A DNA stretch of 51,550 bases, from assembly GCA_024641285.1 (NCBI GenBank), contig JAHEDH010000007.1:1-51550 (forward strand), in the 5' to 3' direction. The first letter of the stretch is position 1. Each line of letters begins with the position of its first letter. Both the position numbers and the translations under genes were made by a program. The DNA is from a bacterium. GTDB taxonomy: Bacteria > Actinomycetota > Acidimicrobiia > Spongiisociales > ZC4RG35. Below, piece by piece: positions 27,038-34,496 of this stretch. The notes under the pieces are model-generated. The model did not search any database, was not told the origin of the DNA, and saw only the letters and a program-made list of their open reading frames with translations.

Positions 27038-27107
27038 GCCGCAAGCCACACGCCATATGTGCCACACCACGAATCGCGTCGCGTGAAGCGTGGGGCGTGA
27101 GGCGCAG
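27038..27107. repeat. Degenerate heptad array behind the ABC permease
   Basis: Units GCCGCAA, GCCACAC, GCCATAT and, after a gap, CGCGTGA, AGCGTGG, GGCGTGA, GGCGCAG; the last four run in exact 7-base steps into the stop codon at 27108. On the gene strand: CTGCGCC, TCACGCC, CCACGCT, TCACGCG. Same family as behind purL. Confidence 0.6.
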
Positions 27108-28325
27108 TCACTTGATGCCGCTGGTGGCCACGTTCTCCACGAAATACCGCTGGGCGAAGGCGAACACCGTGAAGGGAACAAGCACCGACAGCACGATCCC
27201 GGCGAACAACAGGTTGGGCGATTCGCCGGCGGTCCCGCCGAGTTGCTGCAGCGCGAGCGTCAGCACGAAGTTGTCGGCGTTGGCCACGTTGATCGACACC
27301 AGTGGCCAGATGAACGAGTTCCATGCGTACAGGAACATGAACGTCGCCAGCGTGGCGATCGCCGGCCACGAAAGCGGAACGAAGATCGTCCAGAGGATGC
27401 GCCCTCGCTTGGCACCGTCGATGAACGCCGCCTCTTCGAGGTCCTTTGGGATCGCGATGAAGAACTGCCGCATGAGGAACGTGCCGTAGGCGTTGAACAG
27501 GAATGGCCAGACCAGCGAGCCGATGTGGTTCACCCAGCCGAGGCCGACCATCAATTGGAACAGCGGGATGATGAGCACGATGAAAGGGAGCATGATCGAG
27601 CCGAGGTAGGCGAGGAACATCTTGTCCCGACCGGGGAATCGAACCCGCGCGAAGGCGTACCCGCCCATGATCGACGTGAACAACGTCCCCGCCACAACGA
27701 GGATGGTCACGAGAATCGTGTTGGTGAGCGCCCGGTCCAGGTCCCTGAGCCCGATCACCTCCGAGAAGTTGCTCCACTGTGCGTCGATCGTCTCTGCCGG
27801 CGTCGCCGTGCGAGGGACTGCGTAGGTGACGCCGTCCCCGTCGAGCTGCTGGAACCGTCCCACCACGGTGTTGCGTTGCAGCGCCAGCGTCTCGGTCCCG
27901 GCCACCAACTGCACGTCGAATGTGGACAGGCTCTCGCCGCCGACCGTCACGGTTGAGCCTGTCTCACTCGCCAGGTCGAGCGGCCAGGGAACCGTGCGCT
28001 CAGGGTTGTCGGGGTCGACGAAGAGGCCGGCCGCCACGCCGGTCTCCACCAACACCGCCGGCTCTTCGCCGCTGCCGAAATCGAGGGAGAACACCTCGCG
28101 CTCTTCTCCGTCGATCTCTGCCACGAGCGGCACCCTGGGCAGCACCTTCGGGGGATACCGGAATGTGTCCGACGGGGTCTTCACGGCGCCGGTGGCCATG
28201 TAGACGAAGGGGAAGAGCATCACGGCGGCGAACAGGACGAGGACGAGGTACGCGCTGCCGCGGTTGACGGTCGTGCGGACCAGGCGACGGCGTCGATCCT
28301 GCTGCTGGGTCGGGGTGTCAGGCAC
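27108..28325 (-). CDS. ABC sugar permease, MalG-like, with large extracytoplasmic insert
   Basis: Inner-membrane subunit of a CUT1 sugar importer. TM1 is YLVLVLFAAVMLFPFVYMATGAV; the EAA loop is EEAAFIDGAKRGRILWTIFVPLSWP, the ATPase contact site. Between TM1 and TM2 there are about 165 residues instead of about 50; this insert is beta-rich and acidic (EIDGEEREVFSLDFGSG to TYAVPRTATPAET) and would lie outside the membrane near the binding protein. 405 aa from the GTG at 28325, which overlaps the previous gene by 8 bases. No ATP-binding gene is in the cluster; a shared MsmK-type ATPase is probable. Confidence 0.85.
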   Translation of the reverse strand: MPDTPTQQQDRRRRLVRTTVNRGSAYLVLVLFAAVMLFPFVYMATGAVKTPSDTFRYPPKVLPRVPLVAEIDGEEREVFSLDFGSGEEPAVLVETGVAAGLFVDPDNPERTVPWPLDLASETGSTVTVGGESLSTFDVQLVAGTETLALQRNTVVGRFQQLDGDGVTYAVPRTATPAETIDAQWSNFSEVIGLRDLDRALTNTILVTILVVAGTLFTSIMGGYAFARVRFPGRDKMFLAYLGSIMLPFIVLIIPLFQLMVGLGWVNHIGSLVWPFLFNAYGTFLMRQFFIAIPKDLEEAAFIDGAKRGRILWTIFVPLSWPAIATLATFMFLYAWNSFIWPLVSINVANADNFVLTLALQQLGGTAGESPNLLFAGIVLSVLVPFTVFAFAQRYFVENVATSGIK

Positions 28326-29874
28326 TGAGCACCCCCTCCTCGTCCTGGCGGCTGAAGTAGACGAGCGTGATCGCAAAGATGAGCGCGAACAACGCCCAGG
28401 CCACTGCCGATGCGTACCCCTGTCGGAAGCGTTGGAAGGCGTTCTGATAGAGGTAGATCACCGGCGACAGCGTCGAGTTGCTCGGACCGTTCGGCGGGCC
28501 GGGCGCCTGCAGGATGAACGGCTCGTTGAAGAGTTGCAGGGCGAGAATCGTCGCGTTGGTCACGACGAAGACCGTGGTCGGTTTGAGCAGTGGGACCGTG
28601 ATCGATCGGAAGCGTGCCCATGCGCTCGCCCCGTCGATGTCGGCTGCCTCGTACAGCGAAGGGTCGATGCCCTGCATGCCCGCGAGGAACAACACCGTGT
28701 TGAACCCGAGCTGTTGCCAAGCGAACACGATCATGACCGAGAAGAGCGCAACCGAGCTGCCCGATATCCACAGTGGCTGGGCCGCCTCGAATTCGGCGCC
28801 GGTGAGCGAGTTGACGATCTCGGTGGCACGGAGGATCCCGTAGTTCACGAAGCCGACGGTGGCGTTCAGGAGATTCTTCCAGATGAGGGTGACCCCGACG
28901 ACTCCGGCGATCGACGGGAGGAAGTAGATGGCGCGGAAGACCTTCATGCCCGGGAGCTTCGAGTTGAGGAGGGCGGCGAGGAAGAGTCCGGGGATGACCG
29001 AGGCGGGCACGGCCACGAGCCCGAACACGAGGATGTTCCTCAGCGACTTGAGGAAGGCTGCGTCGCTGAAGAGCCGTCCGTAGTTTTCCAACCCGACGAA
29101 CGAGGCCTGTGTCAGCCCGTCCCAATCGGTCAGGCTGATGAACAACGACACGAGAAGTGGGCCGGCGAGAAACACGAGGAAGCCGATGAGGTTCGGAGAG
29201 ACGAAGAAGAACCCGTCCATGACCTCGGCCTGATTCTGATTCGTCCCGAACGAGCTGGCCGCTCGCTCCGACCACAGGAGGCGGGCGCTGTATGCGGCAA
29301 CGAGGGCGATCGCCAGTGGAATGAAGACGTCGGCCTGTGTCAGTCGGCGGGCGAACTCGACCAGACCGGGCAGGAGGCCCATCGAGACGAGGAGGACTGC
29401 GAGACCGGCCGCCATGGTCGAGCGAGCGATACGACGCACCAGCGCGGGTCGCTTGGTCTTCTCGGCGAATCCCCCGACGAACCACCCGACCACGATCAGA
29501 ATCAGGAACAGCGCCGAATCGTTGAATCTCGCCGCAGCCGTGTCGAGACCATTGAACAGGTCGGCTCCCTGTGCCATGGCGAACGCTGCGCCGATGGCGA
29601 CCAGATAATCGAGGAAGAAACCGGTGGCGCGTCCGCGATGGACCATTGTTCGGGTCCACTGGATGGCGAGGATCGCCAACACTCCGCCGATGCCGAGTGC
29701 GGCGGTGAACACCCATCTCAGGGTGCCCTCGACCTCGATCCCGACCGCGAATGCGACGCCGAACGCTGCGGCGAGCAGCCCGATCGCAACCACGACCCGC
29801 CATGCGAGCATGAGGCCGAGCGGCAGGTCTGTCTTGGCCGGATCGGCGGTGCGTGTCGGGGTGATGGTGTCCAT
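28318..29874 (-). CDS. ABC sugar permease, MalF-like, with N-terminal membrane extension
   Basis: Partner permease, 518 aa, nearly 200 residues longer than usual. The N-terminal third (to about residue 210) holds some five extra hydrophobic helices (LAWRVVVAIGLLAAAFGVAFA, FLDYLVAIGAAFAMAQ and others); the common permease core begins near FFFVSPNLIGFLVFLAGPLL and includes the EAA loop LYEAADIDGASAWARFRSITVPLL. ATG start at 29874; the track ORF begins further up inside the binding protein. 50 bases behind the binding protein gene, with a strong hairpin between. Confidence 0.88.
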   Translation of the reverse strand: MDTITPTRTADPAKTDLPLGLMLAWRVVVAIGLLAAAFGVAFAVGIEVEGTLRWVFTAALGIGGVLAILAIQWTRTMVHRGRATGFFLDYLVAIGAAFAMAQGADLFNGLDTAAARFNDSALFLILIVVGWFVGGFAEKTKRPALVRRIARSTMAAGLAVLLVSMGLLPGLVEFARRLTQADVFIPLAIALVAAYSARLLWSERAASSFGTNQNQAEVMDGFFFVSPNLIGFLVFLAGPLLVSLFISLTDWDGLTQASFVGLENYGRLFSDAAFLKSLRNILVFGLVAVPASVIPGLFLAALLNSKLPGMKVFRAIYFLPSIAGVVGVTLIWKNLLNATVGFVNYGILRATEIVNSLTGAEFEAAQPLWISGSSVALFSVMIVFAWQQLGFNTVLFLAGMQGIDPSLYEAADIDGASAWARFRSITVPLLKPTTVFVVTNATILALQLFNEPFILQAPGPPNGPSNSTLSPVIYLYQNAFQRFRQGYASAVAWALFALIFAITLVYFSRQDEEGVLSA

Positions 29875-29884
29875 GGTGAACGAA

Positions 29885-29915
29885 TCGGGAGGGGCCCCGA
29901 GCGGGCCCCTCCCGA
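29885..29915. terminator. Perfect hairpin between binding protein and permease genes
   Basis: TCGGGAGGGGCCC-cgagc-GGGCCCCTCCCGA, a 13-base stem with 5-base loop. It likely gives partial termination or protects the mRNA, so more binding protein is made than permease, as in many sugar operons. Confidence 0.8.
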
Positions 29916-29923
29916 TCACGTCG

Positions 29924-31303
29924 TCAGCCGCTGAAGGCGTCTGCCGTTTCGGAGCAGATGTTCGCCTGGAAGTCGGCGATGTCACGGTCACCCGTGATGA
30001 CCGCACCGACCTCGGCGTCCATCAGGCTCACGAAGTCAGGCCAGCTTCCGGCCCACAGCGGGCCTTCGGCCGTCGGAGACTGTGCAAGCCCGTTCAGGAA
30101 CGCCTGATTGTTGGCAGGCGGTGTGAAGCCGCTGAAGGCGTCCAGTGCGGCATCGCTGACTCGGCTCGGGATGTTGGCACCGAGCGCGCTGATCTCCGCC
30201 TGGACATCGGCGGATGTCAGTGCGCGGACCAGCTCCCATGCAGCTTCCGGATTGGCGGTGTCGGCGTTCACCACATATGCGCCCCAGAAGAGCCAGTTGC
30301 CCGGCCCGTTTGGCCCGGTCGGCAGTCCGACGACGTCCCAGTTGAAGTCGACGGTCCGGATTCCAGGCGTGGCCCACCGGCCGTTCTGGAACAGACCGAC
30401 GGTGCCGGCGCGGAACGGCGGCTCGGGATCCTCGCCGTAGGGGATGACGGCATCGGTCGAGTACAGGTCACGCTCGAACTGGAGACCGGCGATCGATGCG
30501 TCGCTGTCGAGTGCACAAGCATCGCGGTCGGCGTTGAAGAACCCGCCTCCGGCAGCGTTCATCCAGGCGCCGTACGGGCCCCACCATGCGCTCTGTCCGT
30601 AGCCCTTGATCTCGCCACCGAGAGCAGCGATTCCGTCGACCGTCTCCTTGAACGCATCCCAGGTCCACTCACCGGCGGCTTCCAACTCGCGAGGATCGGT
30701 CACGCCGGCTTCCTCGATCAGATCGACGTTCATGTACAGGGCGAACGTCGACACGTCGCGGGGCAGGCCCCACAGTGCGTCGCCGGCGTTGCCGGTGTCG
30801 GCGCTGTAGGTCAGATGGAACATCGGGCCGGGATAGAAGTCATCGACGCTGAAGTCTGCATCTGCGTCTCCGTACTGCTTGAGATCGAGGATGACGCCCT
30901 TGGTCGCGAAGTCCGCCACATCGGTGCCGGGGATCCAGAACACGTCGGGCGCAGTCCCGGCCGACAGCTCGGTCAGCAGTGTCTGCTGGTAACCGGCGCC
31001 CTCGTTCGAGCCGGGCTGGTAGTCGAGCGTGATGTTCTCGAGATTCGCGTCGATCTCGGTGGAGATCGTCGAATAGACGTCGATTTCCTCCTGGTTGTCC
31101 GGGCGCGTGCGCCACACCAGGCTCACTTCGCCTTCGGATCCGCCCGCCGTCGTCTCGACCGACGGAGCTGCCGTCGTCTCAGTCGTCGCGGCTGCTGTCG
31201 TCTCAGTTGTCGAGCCTTCGGTTGTGTCAGCGCTGTCGTCGGTGCCGCATGCCGCCACCACGAGCGAGATCGCGAGCACGAGTGCCCACCATCGTTTTGT
31301 CAT
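29924..31303 (-). CDS. Extracellular sugar-binding lipoprotein
   Basis: Substrate-binding protein of the ABC importer, 459 aa. Lipobox SLVVAACGTD (C19), then a Thr/Glu-rich linker (22-55, TTETTAA repeats) that acts as a stalk. The binding fold has LLTELSAGTAPDVFWI, LPRDVSTFALYMNVDLIEEAG and AGTVGLFQNGRWA, typical of the MalE/UgpB class. ATG start with AGG and a weak RBS. Preceded by a 160-base gap containing the imperfect palindrome TTGGTTTCCAA at 31321. Confidence 0.87.
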   Translation of the reverse strand: MTKRWWALVLAISLVVAACGTDDSADTTEGSTTETTAAATTETTAAPSVETTAGGSEGEVSLVWRTRPDNQEEIDVYSTISTEIDANLENITLDYQPGSNEGAGYQQTLLTELSAGTAPDVFWIPGTDVADFATKGVILDLKQYGDADADFSVDDFYPGPMFHLTYSADTGNAGDALWGLPRDVSTFALYMNVDLIEEAGVTDPRELEAAGEWTWDAFKETVDGIAALGGEIKGYGQSAWWGPYGAWMNAAGGGFFNADRDACALDSDASIAGLQFERDLYSTDAVIPYGEDPEPPFRAGTVGLFQNGRWATPGIRTVDFNWDVVGLPTGPNGPGNWLFWGAYVVNADTANPEAAWELVRALTSADVQAEISALGANIPSRVSDAALDAFSGFTPPANNQAFLNGLAQSPTAEGPLWAGSWPDFVSLMDAEVGAVITGDRDIADFQANICSETADAFSG

Positions 31304-31462
31304 TTCGACCTACCTTTGGGTTGGTTTCCAATGCACAGCTGAAAGAGGATTCCCCCTTCGGCCTGCGCGGGAAGGAATCTATCGAATGGGACACGGGCCC
31401 GAAGGAGGCGGTCGCTTCTTTCTCGAAGGCACTTCGCCTCGCCGTCGACGCCAGGCAGTCGA
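31304..31462. other. Regulatory-looking gap between beta-galactosidase and binding protein
   Basis: 159 bases without a gene. It holds TTGGTTTCCAA (31321-31331), a GATTCC/GGAATC stem (31348-31379) and CGAAG-gca-CTTCG (31424-31436). Any could be an operator, a terminator behind the GH42 gene or an RNA processing site; I cannot separate these. Confidence 0.3.
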
Positions 31463-33283
31463 TCACTCGGATTTTGTCACCAACCGGGTGTCGTGATCGA
31501 TCGTCCAGAGGGCCTCACCGCGATGGAACCTCTCGATGTTGCCGCCGATCGGGTCGAGGCCGGTGCGGTCGGCGATCAATGCCTGCCACGACTCGCGATT
31601 GGTGAAGCCGGCGTAGGTGAGCCCCTCGTTGGTGACCACCGCCGGGCTCCCGTCCAGGTACGTGGAGCCCCCGTATCGGGCGACGATCTCCGCCGACCAG
31701 ACCTCCAGCACGTCCGTCCAGATCCCGGCCGGAGTGCCCCAGGGCTCGATGGTGACGGCGAGGTTCTGGCTCGTCGGCTCGATCACCCTGGCGCCCAGTC
31801 GCTCGCTGAGCCCCGCCGGCAACGGGCTGTCGCTCCAGGCGTTCTCACGATCGATCACCAGGCTGCGGGCGCCCAGAATCACCTCGGTCCCGGCGTCGAG
31901 GGCACGGTTGATCGCTGCGATCCGCTCCGGCGTCGAAATCTGCATCGCGGGGGCCAGCACCAGTTCGAATGCGGTGAGATCGTCGGTCGAATCGACGATG
32001 GCGACATCGAGGCCGAGATTCCTGACGGCTCGATACGCCTCGAACAGGAGGGCGCGATGGGTCAGGCCGCGTCGGTGCGGGTTGATCTCGATCGCCCAGG
32101 CATCCTTGTACGAGTGGACGATCGCGATCCGCGGTCGCGGCTTGGGGAGGTCGGCGCGTCGAATCTCGGCGATCGTGGACCGAACCTCGTCGAAGACGCG
32201 CTCGGGCGTTCCGTCGTGACGGAGCAGCCCGGTGTGGTACTGCTCCTGGCCGTAGCGGGCTGCCCGCCAGCGGAACACGAGGAGGGCGTCGTACCCGTGG
32301 AGCGCCGCCTGCCACATCCAGAGTCGCGCCTGACCGCGGGGGACCTGGGGGTTCTCGTCGGTCCAGTTGACCGGCCCGACCTGTTGCTCCATGACCCACG
32401 CCTGCCCGTCGAGGCCTGACGCGGTGGCGTGGAGATCGAGCAGGTATGCCGTGTCGAAGGGGGTGGAGACGCCGTGCGGATAGTTGTCCATCGAGGCGAC
32501 CCCGGCGAGGCGCGCCACTGCCCGTGCGTCGACGTTCAGGTCCTCGCAGTAGAGGTTCGTCGTGATCGGGATCTCGGGTCCCACCTCGCGCCGGATGCGC
32601 TCGAACTGGATACGGAGGAAGTCGACGGACTGATCGGAGGCGAACTTCTTGTGCGCGAGGCGAAGTGCCGGGTGCTGAGACGTCATCGTGTCCCTGGGGA
32701 GGCGAACCGATTCGAATTCGGGGTACGTCTGGGACCAGAACACGGTGCCCCAAGCCTCGTTCAGTGCGTCGATCGTTCCGAAGCGGTCTTCGAGCCACCG
32801 GGAGAACGCCGACTCGCACTCGCCGCACCAGCAGCGGGCGGAGTCGTGGTTGCCCGGCTCGTTGTCTATCTGCCAGCCGGCGACGGCAGGGTTCGAGCCG
32901 TAGCGATCGGCGAGGGCGTCGGCGATGCGAACGGACTCCCGCCGATACGTCGACGATGTCGTGCAGGTGTGGCGGCGTGAGCCGTAGGCCACCCGCCTTC
33001 CGCGTTGGTCGGTGATCAAGACGTCGGGGTTTGCGTTCATCAACCAGACGGGAGGAGTCGCGGTCGGCGTTCCAAGCACTACGCCCATTCCGGCTTCACC
33101 GATCATGGCGACGGCCTCGTCGAGCCATTCCCACTCGAAACGGCCCGGTTCGGGCTCCATCTTCGCCCAGGCGAACTCCCCGATACGGACGAGGTCGAGT
33201 CCCAGGTCGGCCATCATTGCCACATCGGTCTGCCACCGCTTGCGAGGCCACTGCTCCGGATACCAACACACACCAAAACGCAT
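31463..33283 (-). CDS. Beta-galactosidase, GH42
   Basis: Cytoplasmic hydrolase of beta-galactosides, 606 aa. Opens MRFGVCWYPEQWPRKRW (family start). Acid/base Glu142 in QIDNEPGNHD, nucleophile Glu299 in VMEQQVGPVNW, and the four zinc-type cysteines C107, C151, C153, C156 seen in Thermus-type enzymes. Trimerisation and C-terminal beta domain follow. ATG at 33283 chosen because it opens with the conserved MRFGVCWYPE and CATAAT sits 7 bases ahead; the alternative ATG is at 33292. First gene of the ABC/galT operon. Confidence 0.92.
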   Translation of the reverse strand: MRFGVCWYPEQWPRKRWQTDVAMMADLGLDLVRIGEFAWAKMEPEPGRFEWEWLDEAVAMIGEAGMGVVLGTPTATPPVWLMNANPDVLITDQRGRRVAYGSRRHTCTTSSTYRRESVRIADALADRYGSNPAVAGWQIDNEPGNHDSARCWCGECESAFSRWLEDRFGTIDALNEAWGTVFWSQTYPEFESVRLPRDTMTSQHPALRLAHKKFASDQSVDFLRIQFERIRREVGPEIPITTNLYCEDLNVDARAVARLAGVASMDNYPHGVSTPFDTAYLLDLHATASGLDGQAWVMEQQVGPVNWTDENPQVPRGQARLWMWQAALHGYDALLVFRWRAARYGQEQYHTGLLRHDGTPERVFDEVRSTIAEIRRADLPKPRPRIAIVHSYKDAWAIEINPHRRGLTHRALLFEAYRAVRNLGLDVAIVDSTDDLTAFELVLAPAMQISTPERIAAINRALDAGTEVILGARSLVIDRENAWSDSPLPAGLSERLGARVIEPTSQNLAVTIEPWGTPAGIWTDVLEVWSAEIVARYGGSTYLDGSPAVVTNEGLTYAGFTNRESWQALIADRTGLDPIGGNIERFHRGEALWTIDHDTRLVTKSE

Positions 33284-33290
33284 CGTGACC

Positions 33291-33296
33291 ATTATG
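33291..33296 (-). promoter_or_regulatory. Leaderless promoter of the GH42 gene
   Basis: CATAAT (minus strand, 5/6 to consensus), 7 bases, ATG. Confidence 0.45.
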
Positions 33297-33301
33297 GAGC
33301 C

Positions 33302-33409
33302 GTTTGTTCCCCCTCGGGGGAACAGGCTTGCGTCAGCAAGCCATGGGGGGGACCGAGACCCCCCTGGCTGCCCTAGGGGGCAGCCTGTCCCCCCTGCGGG
33401 GGGACAAAC
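33302..33409. repeat. 108-bp palindrome-packed element with inverted terminal repeats
   Basis: Ends GTTTGTTCCCCC and GGGGGGACAAAC are inverted repeats (11 of 12). Inside are five consecutive hairpins: GTTCCCCC/GGGGGAAC (33306-33323), GGCTTGC/GCAAGCC (33325-33342), GGGGGG/CCCCCC (33346-33364), GGCTGCCC/GGGCAGCC (33366-33385) and TGTCCCCCC/GGGGGGACA (33386-33406). It covers the last codons of the lipoprotein gene at 33373. Looks like a REP/MITE-type element; no direct-repeat target duplication is clear. Confidence 0.75.
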
Positions 33410-33990
33410 TGGAAGCTCGAGAAGATGTCTTGAACGACGCCCGAGAGGCGTTCGAGGGTGGCGGCGTTGGCGAAGAACGTGATCTCCCACGCCCGATTGT
33501 CGGCGTCGAGGATGAGCAGACGCGAGATGCCGACGGTGATGCCGTTCTCGGTGCTCGTCAAGGTGATCCCGCGCGCCGGGGCCCCGTCGATCGTGAGGTT
33601 GGCGACCTCGAGGATCTCGACCCCAGGCAGTGTCGACTGCAGGCGAGGGATCTCGCCCTCGAAGTAGCCGATGGCCGGGAGCTCGGCGGGAATGTCGCCG
33701 ACGGAGACGTTGAAGTTCGGGACAAAGCCGTCCGATGCGGCCGGAGCCGTCACCTGGAGCAGCGAGTCCTCCAGATCGACCTGGGCTATCCAGCCGGTCG
33801 GCTGGTCGATGGCGAATCCGAGCTCCGGCACCTCGACGGTCGTCATGGCGTCGATCGGGCCGGCCGAGCTGGTGGAAGTGGCGGAGGTGGTCGAGGTGGT
33901 TGCATCGTCGCCTACGACCGCGTCGGAGCCGGAGTCCGAACAGGCGGTGAGCAGGAGAGCGACAACGAGCACCGAGGCGATGCGTGTCAT
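33373..33990 (-). CDS. Predicted lipoprotein, 205 aa, 3' end inside a repeat element
   Basis: Signal and lipobox MTRIASVLVVALLLTACSDS (C17), a Ser/Thr linker, then a domain with TVEVPELGFAIDQPTGWIA like secreted proteins of unknown function (PsbP/LpqN-like fold is a guess). The final residues VPPQGGQAAP are encoded by the palindrome element, so the natural C-terminus may have been replaced. ATG at 33990 stands 7 bases behind TAACCT (leaderless) and back-to-back with the thioesterase promoter. Confidence 0.72.
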   Translation of the reverse strand: MTRIASVLVVALLLTACSDSGSDAVVGDDATTSTTSATSTSSAGPIDAMTTVEVPELGFAIDQPTGWIAQVDLEDSLLQVTAPAASDGFVPNFNVSVGDIPAELPAIGYFEGEIPRLQSTLPGVEILEVANLTIDGAPARGITLTSTENGITVGISRLLILDADNRAWEITFFANAATLERLSGVVQDIFSSFQFVPPQGGQAAP

Positions 33991-33997
33991 TGGCGCG

Positions 33998-34003
33998 AGG
34001 TTA
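33998..34003 (-). promoter_or_regulatory. Leaderless promoter of the lipoprotein
   Basis: TAACCT, 7 bases, ATG (minus). Divergent from the thioesterase promoter at 34027. Confidence 0.45.
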
Positions 34004-34026
34004 CCGCCGGCGCAGGATTGTGCAGC

Positions 34027-34032
34027 TACGTT
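34027..34032 (+). promoter_or_regulatory. Leaderless promoter of the thioesterase
   Basis: TACGTT, 6 bases, ATG. Confidence 0.5.
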
Positions 34033-34038
34033 GAGCCC

Positions 34039-34422
34039 ATGGTGTTGGATCCGGCCCAGATGCTGGCGGATGATCGGTATGCCTCCCTGCTCGGCGTCGA
34101 GCTGGTCGGAGCCGACCCCATTGCCGTGGCCATGACCATCGGCCCGGATCACCTCAACTTCCTGGGCGTCACGCACGGCGGCGCCATGTTCTCGCTCGCC
34201 GACTGCGCGTTCGCGCTCGCCTCCAATCAGGCGGGGGCACGGGCGGTCGCCATCGACACCCACCTCGTCTTGAGCGGAGGCTCGAAAGAGGGCGACGTGT
34301 TGACTGCGGTCGCCGAGGAGACGACGCGAGGCAGGACGCTGGGGACCTATCGAATCGTCGTGACCCGATCGGATGATCGAATCGTCGGGTTGTTCACGGG
34401 CACGGTCCACATCTCGAGCTGA
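34039..34422 (+). CDS. Hotdog-fold thioesterase, PaaI-type
   Basis: Acyl-CoA thioesterase of the PaaI group, 127 aa. Hotdog landmarks DHLNFLGVTHGGAMFSLADCAFALASN; the His-Gly-Gly of the catalytic turn and the helix-start Asp are intact. Likely removes aromatic acyl groups from CoA (PaaI protects the phenylacetate route). The track ORF begins far upstream; ATG at 34039 fits the leaderless -10. Alone between a lipoprotein and an LCP protein. Confidence 0.82.
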   Translation: MVLDPAQMLADDRYASLLGVELVGADPIAVAMTIGPDHLNFLGVTHGGAMFSLADCAFALASNQAGARAVAIDTHLVLSGGSKEGDVLTAVAEETTRGRTLGTYRIVVTRSDDRIVGLFTGTVHISS

Positions 34423-34496
34423 CCGTCACGCTGAGCGCGTGAGGGTCTCTCTCGGTTGAACCGGTTCTCCGTACCACAGTCGTAGACTCCCGGCCG

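Noticed and set aside
28264-29934. 556-aa plus-strand ORF over the permease
   Set aside because: Low-complexity charged shadow of the MalF-like gene.
29624-31342. 572-aa plus-strand ORF over the binding protein
   Set aside because: Antisense shadow; the minus strand carries a full lipoprotein with signal peptide.
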